A stretch of DNA of 15,755 nucleotides, taken from positions 1 through 15,755 of the forward strand of contig CAZUUQ010000067.1 in NCBI GenBank assembly GCA_964622625.1, written 5' to 3'. Each line of letters opens with the position of its first letter. Position 1 is the stretch's first letter. Shown here in pieces: positions 7,438 through 13,130 of the stretch. This DNA is from CAZCWM01 sp964622625. Lineage in GTDB: Bacteria > Planctomycetota > Phycisphaerae > Phycisphaerales > Phycisphaeraceae. A program made the position numbers and the translations under genes. The notes under the pieces are model-generated. The model saw nothing but the letters and a program-made list of their open reading frames with translations, had not been told where the DNA came from and searched no databases.

Positions 7438-7498
7438 GGATGTACCGGCGGCGAACCCGGAGTCGCCCGCATGCACAGATTTCCTGGCATTTCCACCA

Positions 7499-8605
7499 TC
7501 AGTCGTCCAGACGGCCCACCGCAAGCTGGGCGGGTACGGGGGCAGGTCGCTCGTAGGGAACGGCAACGTTGTGGACTTTGCCGTTCTGGGTGGATTCGAT
7601 CAGCCCGTCAAGAGCGTCAAGGATATGGAGGGCCTGCATGCCTGAGGCCCGGTGGGCGCGGCCGCTGCGGATCGCATGGGCCATGTCGCCGATGCCCACG
7701 CCGCGCATGAAGCCGGTCGGGAACATTGGCTCCACGGGTTGTGCGGCCTGGCCCGGTTTGGTCAGCCGCACGGCACCGTCGAAGCCGTTGGGATCCGGCA
7801 CCTCGATCGCACCCTCCAGGCCGAAGAGCACGATCCGCGGCAGCGGCGACACGGGATTGGCCCAACTCAGGATGAGGTTGGCGATCACACCCGACTGAAA
7901 GTATACGACGCCCGCGATGTGATCCTGGATGGTCACGGCGATGGGCTTGCCCTTGTGGGGCGATCCTTCGGTACGGACGGTGCGCTGGGACCGACTCTGG
8001 GACGCCATGCCCACGACGCGATCGATCGGACCGAGGATGTGCGTGAGGGCGGATAGATAATACGGCCCCATATCCAGCAGCGGCCCGCCGCCGCGCGCGA
8101 AAAGAAAAAACGGATTCGGATGGTAGCCCTCCGGCCCACCGCCCTGGAAGAATGCCGCTGCGGCGATCACCTTGCCGATAGCACCATCATCGACGAGCTT
8201 GCGTGCCGTCTGGTGACCGGCGCCCAGGAAGGTATCGGGTGCGCAGCCGACGCGGACATTGCGGCGTTGGGCGGCCTGCATGACGGACTGGGCCTCTACC
8301 CGATCGACACCCAGCGGCTTTTCGCTGTATACGTGCTTACCCGCCTCGATGGCCGCCATCGCGATCTTCGCGTGGGCTGTGGGGCTGGTGAGGTTGACCA
8401 CCAGCTCGATGGATGCATCGGTCAGCATTTGCTCGAGGCTGCACGCCTTGCACGCGGTCCCCACTTCGGCCGCGAGCTTGCCCGCCAGAGCGGTATCCAG
8501 GTCGGCACATGCGGCGATATCGAGAATTTCGTACTGTTTCATATGGGCGACGTAGCGGCTGCTGATCATGCCGCAGCCTACGATGCCGACGCGAACAGGC
8601 TGCAT
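7499..8605 (-). CDS. Gfo/Idh/MocA family NAD(P)-dependent oxidoreductase, copy 2
   Basis: 368 residues. An N-terminal Rossmann fold is shown by VGIVGCGMISSRY (6-18), followed by the family's catalytic-loop EKP (95-97) in VYSEKPLGVDR. The C-terminal alpha/beta domain includes RGGGPLLDMGPYYLSAL and PDPNGFDGAVRL. Members oxidise or epimerise sugars, inositols and sugar derivatives; the substrate here is unknown. ATG 8605 is set by AGGAG 8 bases upstream; the frame is open to 8671. The gene lies 77 bases after a clear paralog and probably shares its transcript. It converges with the NUDIX gene, with only 61 bases between stop codons and no obvious terminator. Confidence 0.92.
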   Translation of the reverse strand: MQPVRVGIVGCGMISSRYVAHMKQYEILDIAACADLDTALAGKLAAEVGTACKACSLEQMLTDASIELVVNLTSPTAHAKIAMAAIEAGKHVYSEKPLGVDRVEAQSVMQAAQRRNVRVGCAPDTFLGAGHQTARKLVDDGAIGKVIAAAAFFQGGGPEGYHPNPFFLFARGGGPLLDMGPYYLSALTHILGPIDRVVGMASQSRSQRTVRTEGSPHKGKPIAVTIQDHIAGVVYFQSGVIANLILSWANPVSPLPRIVLFGLEGAIEVPDPNGFDGAVRLTKPGQAAQPVEPMFPTGFMRGVGIGDMAHAIRSGRAHRASGMQALHILDALDGLIESTQNGKVHNVAVPYERPAPVPAQLAVGRLDD

Positions 8606-8682
8606 GACGAACACTCCTGCGAATGCGATGCACATAGGAACACGACCCACTCCACCGCACGTCGCGGTCAATCGAACCGACG

Positions 8683-9786
8683 TCAGTCAAGGCGCCCGAG
8701 GGCAAGGCCCGTGGGCAGCGGCGCGGGGCGATCGTACCCACCTTCCATGGCCGCGACATGTCCGCCTGTGCCGGCTTCGACAAGGGCCGCCATTACGTCG
8801 AGCACACCAAACGCCAAATCACCCGAAACACGGTGAGGTCTGCCGTGGCGGATGGCGTGAGCCATGTCCGCCACACCGACGGCACGGCCGTAGCCCACGG
8901 TGTGCGTGTGCTCGACGGTCTTCCACTCTTTCTCGCCAGCCAGACGCAAACGCACCTCGCCGTCAAAACCATTGGGATCGGGCACCTGGATCGTTCCTTT
9001 GCTGCCGAAAAGCGTGATCGGCGGGTGGGCACCGCACGGTACGGCAAAGCTGGTGGCGATGTTGACGACGGCGCCGCTTTCAAACAACAGCGTGCCGGCC
9101 ACGTGGTCGGGCGTCTCGACGTCGATGACGGTGCCCTTCAGTGGCTCGCTGCGGATGATGCGCTGAGGCCGGGTGATGCACGCGAAACCGCTGACGGACC
9201 GGATAGGGCCCAGCAGGTTGATCAGGGCGGTGATGTAGTAAGGCCCCATGTCGAACATGGGCCCGCCGCCCGCCTTGTAGTAGAACTCGGGGGATGGATG
9301 CCAGCCCTCGTGACCCGCGCAGAGCATGAAAGCGGTGCCGGCCACGACCCTGCCGATACGGCCATCATCCACGAGTTGGCGTGCCGTCTGCTGGCCGGCC
9401 CCCAGAAAGGTGTCGGGCGCGCAGCCAACGCGCACGCCCTTTTGCCGCGCTGCCGCGAGCACCCGCCGCCCTTCATCGCGATTCAGAGCCAACGGCTTTT
9501 CACAGTAAGCGTGCTTGCCGGCCGCGATAGTCCGAAGCGCGATTTCCCCGTGGGCTTGCGGGATCGTGAGATTCACGACGATTTCGATTGAGTCATCGTC
9601 CAGGAGCTGATCGACGGACATGGCCTTCGCCTCGCCGCCGGCTTCGGCCGCACGCTGGCGGGCGCGGTCCATATCGATGTCGGCAAACGCCGCCAGTTCG
9701 AGGATGTCGAACAACTTACCGAACTTGATGTATGCTCCGCTGATGTTGCCGCAGCCGATGATGCCGATCCGCATCTTGCCCGCCAT
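8683..9786 (-). CDS. Gfo/Idh/MocA family NAD(P)-dependent oxidoreductase, copy 1
   Basis: 367 residues with the same architecture as its downstream neighbour: Rossmann MRIGIIGCGNIS (5-16), EKP (96-98) in YCEKPLALNRDE, then GGGPMFDMGPYYITAL and IQVPDPNGFDGEVRL. Long blocks are shared with copy 2 (VRVGCAPDTFLGAG, QTAR, LVDDG, GFDG) up to the same ending, RPAP-P--LA-GRLD, so the pair arose by tandem duplication. Roughly half the residues agree by eye. The loop that contacts substrate (MLCAGHEGWHPSPEFYY versus FFQGGGPEGYHPNPFFLF) differs, hinting at related but distinct substrates. ATG 9786 is supported by AAAGGA 7 bases upstream; the frame is open to 9816. Confidence 0.92.
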   Translation of the reverse strand: MAGKMRIGIIGCGNISGAYIKFGKLFDILELAAFADIDMDRARQRAAEAGGEAKAMSVDQLLDDDSIEIVVNLTIPQAHGEIALRTIAAGKHAYCEKPLALNRDEGRRVLAAARQKGVRVGCAPDTFLGAGQQTARQLVDDGRIGRVVAGTAFMLCAGHEGWHPSPEFYYKAGGGPMFDMGPYYITALINLLGPIRSVSGFACITRPQRIIRSEPLKGTVIDVETPDHVAGTLLFESGAVVNIATSFAVPCGAHPPITLFGSKGTIQVPDPNGFDGEVRLRLAGEKEWKTVEHTHTVGYGRAVGVADMAHAIRHGRPHRVSGDLAFGVLDVMAALVEAGTGGHVAAMEGGYDRPAPLPTGLALGRLD

Positions 9787-9902
9787 CGCTTTGTCCTTTC
9801 CGCAGCGCACCCACAAAGGCCGGGCAGATTAACCCCCGCGGCCGATGCCGTCCACACTTATGATGAACGCTGGGCAACCCGACACTCGGCAAGCCGGTCG
9901 TC

Positions 9903-9930
9903 TTGACTTGCGCCCGCCTCAACGTACGCT
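9903..9930 (+). promoter_or_regulatory. Predicted promoter of the tRNA-Leu(CAG) gene
   Basis: TTGACT (9903-9908; five of six matches) is followed after 16 bases by TACGCT (9925-9930; three of six). Transcription would begin near 9937, about 45 bases before the tRNA. The -10 is weak; TATGAC at 9930-9935 is a better box but the spacing (21) is too long. Confidence 0.35.
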
Positions 9931-9982
9931 ATGACGAGTCTGGATGTCTTACGGACTTGCCGATGGACATCCGTGGCCGCAC

Positions 9983-10066
9983 GCGGGTGTGGCGAAATTG
10001 GCAGACGCGCCGTCTTCAGGTGGCGGTTCCCGCAAGGGAATGGAGGTTCGAGTCCTCTCACCCGCA
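9983..10066 (+). tRNA. tRNA-Leu (anticodon CAG)
   Basis: 84-base class II tRNA. The acceptor stem GCGGGTG pairs with CACCCGC, with discriminator A at 10066. The D-arm is GCGAAATTGGCAGACGC. The anticodon stem CCGTC/GGCGG closes the loop TTCAGGT with anticodon CAG at 10017-10019. The long variable arm (GGTTCCCGCAAGGGAATG) is typical of leucine, and the T-arm contains GGTTCGAGTCC. The 3' CCA is not encoded. It decodes CUG, a major codon in high-GC genomes. Confidence 0.96.
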
Positions 10067-10075
10067 TGACGCAGG

Positions 10076-10109
10076 CCGCTCCGGAGTGTTCCGGAGCGGT
10101 TTGTTTTTT
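10076..10109 (+). terminator. Rho-independent terminator after tRNA-Leu(CAG)
   Basis: A perfect 10-bp stem (CCGCTCCGGA / TCCGGAGCGG) with a 4-base GTGT loop is followed by TTTGTTTTTT. It begins 10 bases after the tRNA end. Confidence 0.93.
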
Positions 10110-10192
10110 GCCCCGTTGGGGTTGCATGATTCCTTTCCGGGCCGGGCGTGACGCATCGCCGGGCACACCGCACTTCACGGGACCCTCTGCGG

Positions 10193-10198
10193 TATGAT
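10193..10198 (+). promoter_or_regulatory. Possible -10 box for tRNA-Leu(UAG)
   Basis: TATGAT (five of six matches) lies 38 bases before the tRNA and downstream of the strong terminator of the previous tRNA, where an independent promoter is needed. No good -35 is seen at 16-18 bases spacing. The same TATGAT hexamer precedes the NUDIX gene. Confidence 0.3.
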
Positions 10199-10236
10199 TG
10201 CCCCCGAACCCGGCGGGTGCCGCATTCCTCCCCCGG

Positions 10237-10318
10237 GCGGGCGTGGCGGAACTGGCAGACGCGCTGGATTTAGGTTCCAGTGGGGCAACCCGTGCAGGTT
10301 CGAGTCCTGTCGCCCGCA
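10237..10318 (+). tRNA. tRNA-Leu (anticodon UAG)
   Basis: 82-base class II tRNA. The acceptor stem GCGGGCG pairs with CGCCCGC, with discriminator A at 10318. The D-arm is GCGGAACTGGCAGACGC. The anticodon stem CTGGA/TCCAG closes the loop TTTAGGT with anticodon TAG at 10271-10273. A long variable arm follows, and the T-arm contains GGTTCGAGTCC. No CCA is encoded. It resembles the CAG tRNA in the acceptor, D and T arms, so the two are probably related by duplication. Confidence 0.96.
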
Positions 10319-10324
10319 TTGACG

Positions 10325-10355
10325 GCTGCAGCTATCCCGGCTCTGCCGCTTTTTT
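10325..10355 (+). terminator. Rho-independent terminator after tRNA-Leu(UAG)
   Basis: The stem GC-T-GCAG (10325-10331) pairs with CTGC-C-GC (10343-10349) with one mismatch and an 11-base loop. It is followed directly by TTTTTT (10350-10355). It is weaker than the terminator after the CAG tRNA but well placed, 7 bases after the tRNA. Confidence 0.65.
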
Positions 10356-10366
10356 GCGCCCCGGGC

Positions 10367-10395
10367 TTGACAATCGCCGTTTCATGATCGATATT
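10367..10395 (+). promoter_or_regulatory. Predicted promoter of the DAHP synthase leader
   Basis: A perfect TTGACA (10367-10372), a 17-base spacer and GATATT (10390-10395; four of six matches) follow directly on the tRNA terminator. Transcription would start near 10402, a few bases before the leader-peptide ATG at 10406. There is no convincing promoter between the downstream attenuator terminator and the DAHP synthase start, so the gene probably depends on this promoter. Confidence 0.6.
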
Positions 10396-10405
10396 CAAAC
10401 CAGCG

Positions 10406-10486
10406 ATGCAGACATCATCCCACCAGTTCGGCAGCTTTTTTGGGTACTGGTATCCCCGGCTCAGGGCCGCAACGGGAATGATGTAA
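10406..10486 (+). CDS. Aromatic leader peptide of the DAHP synthase attenuator (26 aa)
   Basis: A 26-codon frame, ATG to TAA, containing HQFGSFFGYWYPR. Six of the nine codons 8-16 encode aromatic residues: Phe 8, 11 and 12, Tyr 14, Trp 15, Tyr 16 (bases 10427-10453). These are the three end products of the pathway started by the downstream enzyme. There is no Shine-Dalgarno; with the predicted start near 10402 the message would be almost leaderless. An upstream in-frame stop (TGA, 10385-10387) leaves this ATG as the only normal start. The stop codon falls at the end of the antiterminator segment, as expected for a ribosome-mediated attenuator. Confidence 0.8.
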   Translation: MQTSSHQFGSFFGYWYPRLRAATGMM

Positions 10487-10514
10487 GCTCGGCTGACAAA
10501 CCGTAGCGAATCAG

Positions 10515-10548
10515 ACCCCGATGCGGCCAGGCGTCGGGGTTGTTTTTT
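10515..10548 (+). terminator. Attenuator terminator hairpin (segments 3:4)
   Basis: The 7-bp stem ACCCCGA/TCGGGGT with a 12-base loop is followed by TTGTTTTTT (10540-10548). It lies 63 bases before the DAHP synthase start. Its 5' arm also lies inside the antiterminator pairing. Confidence 0.85.
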
Positions 10549-10611
10549 CGCCGCGGATCACCCGGTCCGAATGCAGCAATAGCACAAAGCGAAAGCACGA
10601 AGGAGAACCCC

Positions 10612-11664
10612 ATGATCATCGTGATGCGGCCGGATGCGACGCCCGAGCAAGTGGAGCATGTGAAACAAATGGTACGCGACGCGGGACTCAAGGATCATCC
10701 GATTGTCGGCACCGACCTGACGGTGGTGGCGGTCATCGGTGACGACCGCAAAAAGGACAAGGGGGCGTTCGAGCAGGCCCCCGGCGTCGACCGTGTGATG
10801 CCGGTGCTGGCCCCCTACAAGATCGCGGCCATCGAGAGTCGCCGGCACAGGACGCTGGTGCGCGTGGGTCAGGGCGATGGCTGCGTGTTCGGCGGCGTGG
10901 ATGTCCCGGTGGTGGCCGGACCCTGCAGCGTTGAAGGCGAAAAGCAGATCATCGAAGTGGCCCATGCAATCAAGAACTCTGGAGCGGCGGCCCTGCGCGG
11001 CGGGGCATTCAAGCCGCGGACCAACCCTTATAGCTTCCAGGGCCACGGCGAGGCGGGGTTGAAAATGCTGGCCGCCGCCCGCGCCGAGACTGGCCTGCCT
11101 ATCGTCACCGAGGTACTCACCATTGCCGACGTCGATCTCGTGGCCGAGTATGCCGACTGCCTGCAGATCGGTACGCGGAACAGTCAGAACTACAAGTTGC
11201 TGGAAGCCTGCGGCAAGCAGTCCAAGCCCGTGGTGCTCAAGCGCGGTATGGCCATGACCATCGACGAGTTCCTCCAGGCGGCCGAATACATCCTCGCTGC
11301 GGGCAATCCCAACGTTATCCTCTGCGAGCGCGGCATCCGCACCTTTGAGGACCACACGCGCAACACCTTGAGCCTGTCGGCCGTACCCGAATTGCACTAC
11401 CGCACACACCTGCCGGTGGTCAGCGATCCGTCGCACGGCACGGGGCACGCCCGCCTCGTGGCCGACATGAGCCGCGCGTCGATCGCCGCCGGTGCCGACG
11501 GCCTGCTGCTGGAGGTACACCAGGATCCCGAACATGCCATGACCGACGGTGCCCAGTCGATCACACCCACGGCCCTGCGCGACCTGATGCGCTCGCTGGC
11601 TCGCATCGCCGAGGCCGTCGACCGCCGCTGTACGCCGGCGGTCGAAGTCGCGGCGGGCATGTGA
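10612..11664 (+). CDS. aroF: 3-deoxy-7-phosphoheptulonate (DAHP) synthase, type I-beta with N-terminal ferredoxin-like domain
   Basis: 350 residues. Condenses phosphoenolpyruvate and erythrose 4-phosphate, the first step of the shikimate pathway, in the cytoplasm. Residues 1-70 form the ferredoxin-like regulatory domain known from the Thermotoga enzyme (MIIVMRPDATPEQVEHV... VAVIGDD), which mediates Tyr/Phe feedback inhibition there. The barrel follows with PVVAGPCSVE (metal ligand Cys 105), LRGGAFKPRTNPYSFQG (129-144), QIGTRNSQN (185-193), VVLKRGM, ILCERGIRTFE, SDPSHGTG (His 275) and LLLEVHQDPEHAMTDGAQS (Glu 301, Asp 312). All four expected metal ligands are present. ATG 10612 is set by AAGGAG, 6 bases upstream. 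Predicted control is double: attenuation by aromatic amino acid supply, and feedback through the N-terminal domain (the latter by family analogy). The stop overlaps or nearly abuts the next gene. Confidence 0.97.
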   Translation: MIIVMRPDATPEQVEHVKQMVRDAGLKDHPIVGTDLTVVAVIGDDRKKDKGAFEQAPGVDRVMPVLAPYKIAAIESRRHRTLVRVGQGDGCVFGGVDVPVVAGPCSVEGEKQIIEVAHAIKNSGAAALRGGAFKPRTNPYSFQGHGEAGLKMLAAARAETGLPIVTEVLTIADVDLVAEYADCLQIGTRNSQNYKLLEACGKQSKPVVLKRGMAMTIDEFLQAAEYILAAGNPNVILCERGIRTFEDHTRNTLSLSAVPELHYRTHLPVVSDPSHGTGHARLVADMSRASIAAGADGLLLEVHQDPEHAMTDGAQSITPTALRDLMRSLARIAEAVDRRCTPAVEVAAGM

Positions 11665-11678
11665 ACTGGACGACGTCC

Positions 11679-12062
11679 ATGAACCCGCTGGATATAGTTC
11701 GTGACGCTGTCACAGCCATCCGGGACGGACGGATCGAGGAGGCGATGGGCTTCTATGCCGACACCGTCCTTCAGCGATCGCCTGCCCCCGACTCGCCCGG
11801 CTTCAGGATCCGACGCGGGAAAGAGGCCCTGCGCCGCGTGCTTGCGTCGGATAAATGCGGGCCGACGCGAGCAATCTTTCATTACGGCCCGATGATCTGC
11901 TCGGGCAACAGGGTTGCCGTCGAAGGGATCAACCGCGGATACTTTAACGGGGTCTACGTTGAACAGCCGGTGGCTCTGTTCTTCGAGATCGAAGACTCGA
12001 AGATTCAGACGGTGACCATTTACTATGACCGCCTGGGCCTCAGAGGGGCCGTGGAAAAATAG
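11679..12062 (+). CDS. NTF2-like / SnoaL-type small protein
   Basis: 127 residues from ATG 11679; GTG 11661 would give 133 and overlap the DAHP synthase stop by 4 bases (GTGA). The pattern fits the NTF2-like cone fold: a starting helix pair (LDIVRDAVTAIRDGRIEEAMGFYAD), an RRGKEALRRVL helix, then strands with the typical ends VAVEGINRGYFNG, VEQPVALFFEIEDSKIQTVTIYYDRLGL. Such proteins are often ketosteroid-isomerase-like or SnoaL-like, but no catalytic set can be assigned. The position implies co-transcription with aroF and hence control by the attenuator. Its TAG stop directly abuts the stop of the convergent DUF4405 gene. Confidence 0.72.
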   Translation: MNPLDIVRDAVTAIRDGRIEEAMGFYADTVLQRSPAPDSPGFRIRRGKEALRRVLASDKCGPTRAIFHYGPMICSGNRVAVEGINRGYFNGVYVEQPVALFFEIEDSKIQTVTIYYDRLGLRGAVEK

Positions 12063-12542
12063 TTACGGCCCCCCGCCGCGATATCCGCCGCCGCGCTGAC
12101 GCGGGACGGCAGCATCACCTCCGCCAATGTCATACTCGTGCAGCAACTGCCCCTGACCGCGGCCTTCACCCACCCCCGTCTTGGCGCTCTCCGCCGCCCA
12201 CAGCAGGCCGCCGATGGCCCCGACAATCACCAGCACCAGCACCGCACCGGCCAAGTTCCGCCCCAGGCGCGATGGCGTCGCGCTGCCTGGCCGCAGAAGC
12301 CGCATCGCCACATTGCACACCCAACCCCAATTCAGTGCCAAATGCAGCAGCGCCCCCGCGATCATCGCCAAAGCCAGGTAGAAGTGCAGTTCACCCCACT
12401 CGTGGCGTGTCCAGCCCCATACCGTCGCGCCGCGGCTGCCGGCCGGCAAAATGAACGACATCAGCAGCCCCGTCCACAACAGCCCAAGAACCGACACAAA
12501 CAGCGCCATGTCCACGGCCAGATGTACATGCGATCGCTTCAT
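12063..12542 (-). CDS. DUF4405-type membrane protein (cytochrome b-like)
   Basis: 159 residues with three predicted membrane segments (about 9-32, 53-75 and 96-116). Histidines lie near the membrane ends (His 5, 7, 47, 53, 67), in HVHLAVDMALFVSVLGLLWTG, RHEWGELHFYLAL and LLHLALNW. This is the usual pattern of DUF4405 proteins, thought to be b-type-heme-binding relatives of formate dehydrogenase gamma subunits. The C-terminal 35 residues are Gly/Arg-rich and probably disordered. ATG 12542 is fixed by GGAGG 8 bases upstream. A possible extended -10 (TGCTATTAG, 12613-12605) lies upstream without a clear -35. There is no redox partner gene nearby. Confidence 0.75.
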   Translation of the reverse strand: MKRSHVHLAVDMALFVSVLGLLWTGLLMSFILPAGSRGATVWGWTRHEWGELHFYLALAMIAGALLHLALNWGWVCNVAMRLLRPGSATPSRLGRNLAGAVLVLVIVGAIGGLLWAAESAKTGVGEGRGQGQLLHEYDIGGGDAAVPRQRGGGYRGGGP

Positions 12543-12677
12543 GACGACAACCTCCACAATGCCGACTTGCCGACAACCATGATGCCTCGAATCGCCGCAA
12601 ACAGCTAATAGCAGGGCATCGGAGTTACCTGTTGGCCGAATTTCCCGGCATTCCCGCTTCCTGACCGCGACGACGTC

Positions 12678-12998
12678 TCACCGATCGCCGCACGGTGGCC
12701 ACAATCCGTGCAGGCGTTGTGCCGCTTCCACAACGGTCAGGCCGGTGACTTTGAAGGTCTTATTGGGCTGCCCGCGCCCGGCGAGGATCATTACAGCTCG
12801 CTTGGACACGCCCAGTGCCTTGGCCAGCAGCGTGCACACCGCAGCGTTGGCCTTCCCGGCTTCGGGGGCGGCGGCGACCTGCACTTTCAGGCGGTCGCCG
12901 AGCAGACCCGCGATGCGATCGCTCCTGGCGCCGGGAACCACCTTGACACGCAGCAGCACACCGCCATCGGTCGGCTGCAAGGGCAACACGTCGGACAT
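12678..12998 (-). CDS. DUF167 / UPF0235 (YggU-like) protein
   Basis: 106 residues from ATG 12998; ATG 13007 would add MVG. The family core is clear: LLRVKVVPGARSDRIAGLLGDRLKVQVAAAPEAGKANAAVCTLLAKALGVSKRAVMILAGRGQPNKTFKVTG, broken here as family motifs VKVVPGARSD, APEAGKAN and VMILAGRGQPNKTFKV. The family is widespread, about 100 residues, and of unknown biochemical role. Neither start has a good Shine-Dalgarno. It lies divergent from the phosphatase gene and 135 bases upstream of the DUF4405 gene on the same strand. Confidence 0.9.
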   Translation of the reverse strand: MSDVLPLQPTDGGVLLRVKVVPGARSDRIAGLLGDRLKVQVAAAPEAGKANAAVCTLLAKALGVSKRAVMILAGRGQPNKTFKVTGLTVVEAAQRLHGLWPPCGDR

Positions 12999-13057
12999 GC
13001 CGACCATGCTACCGCGCGGAACCTATCACAAGTCAGTCATGTACCCGACGCTCGCAT

Positions 13058-13087
13058 TTGGCTTAGTGTTGTGTTGTCCCCTATCCT
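13058..13087 (+). promoter_or_regulatory. Possible promoter of the phosphatase gene
   Basis: TTGGCT (13058-13063; four of six matches), an 18-base spacer and TATCCT (13082-13087; four of six). It would start transcription near 13094, about 37 bases before the ATG. Both boxes are only moderate. Confidence 0.3.
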
Positions 13088-13130
13088 GCAGACATCTGCT
13101 GCCTCGTTTTGCCGTCCTGGAGTCTCCATC

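Larger units (their letters stand above)
10401..10548 (+). promoter_or_regulatory. Ribosome-mediated transcription attenuator upstream of DAHP synthase
   Basis: Three alternative pairings are visible. 1:2 is ACATCATCCC (10412-10421) with GGG-A-ATGATGT (10474-10484), 10 bp with one bulged A, helped by CGGC/GCCG (10457-10460 / 10466-10469). 2:3, the antiterminator, is GGCCGCA-A-CGGG (10465-10476) with CCCG-A-TGCGGCC (10517-10528), 11 bp with one A/A mismatch. 3:4, the terminator, is ACCCCGA (10515-10521) with TCGGGGT (10534-10540) followed by a T-run. A ribosome stalled on the aromatic codons would sit just short of segment 2 and free it to pair with 3, giving readthrough. A ribosome reaching the stop at 10484 would cover segment 2 and let the terminator form. 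With no translation, 1:2 forms and termination follows. Confidence 0.78.

Noticed and set aside
10436..10442. Slippery TTTTTTG run in the leader peptide as a programmed frameshift
   Set aside because: The run is explained by two Phe codons, and neither alternative frame leads to a sensible product.
10384..10506. 40-codon frame overlapping the aroF leader
   Set aside because: Its ATG lies upstream of the expected transcript start and within the promoter. The 26-codon frame at 10406 fits the attenuator much better.
10396..10548. Riboswitch, 6S RNA or SRP RNA
   Set aside because: The SRP core (GGAAGG region) and a 6S-type long hairpin with central bubble are not present, and the aromatic-codon peptide explains the structure as an attenuator.
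12708..13130. N-terminal extension of the phosphatase frame
   Set aside because: It is antisense to the DUF167 gene, and the signal peptide and Shine-Dalgarno place the real start at 13131.
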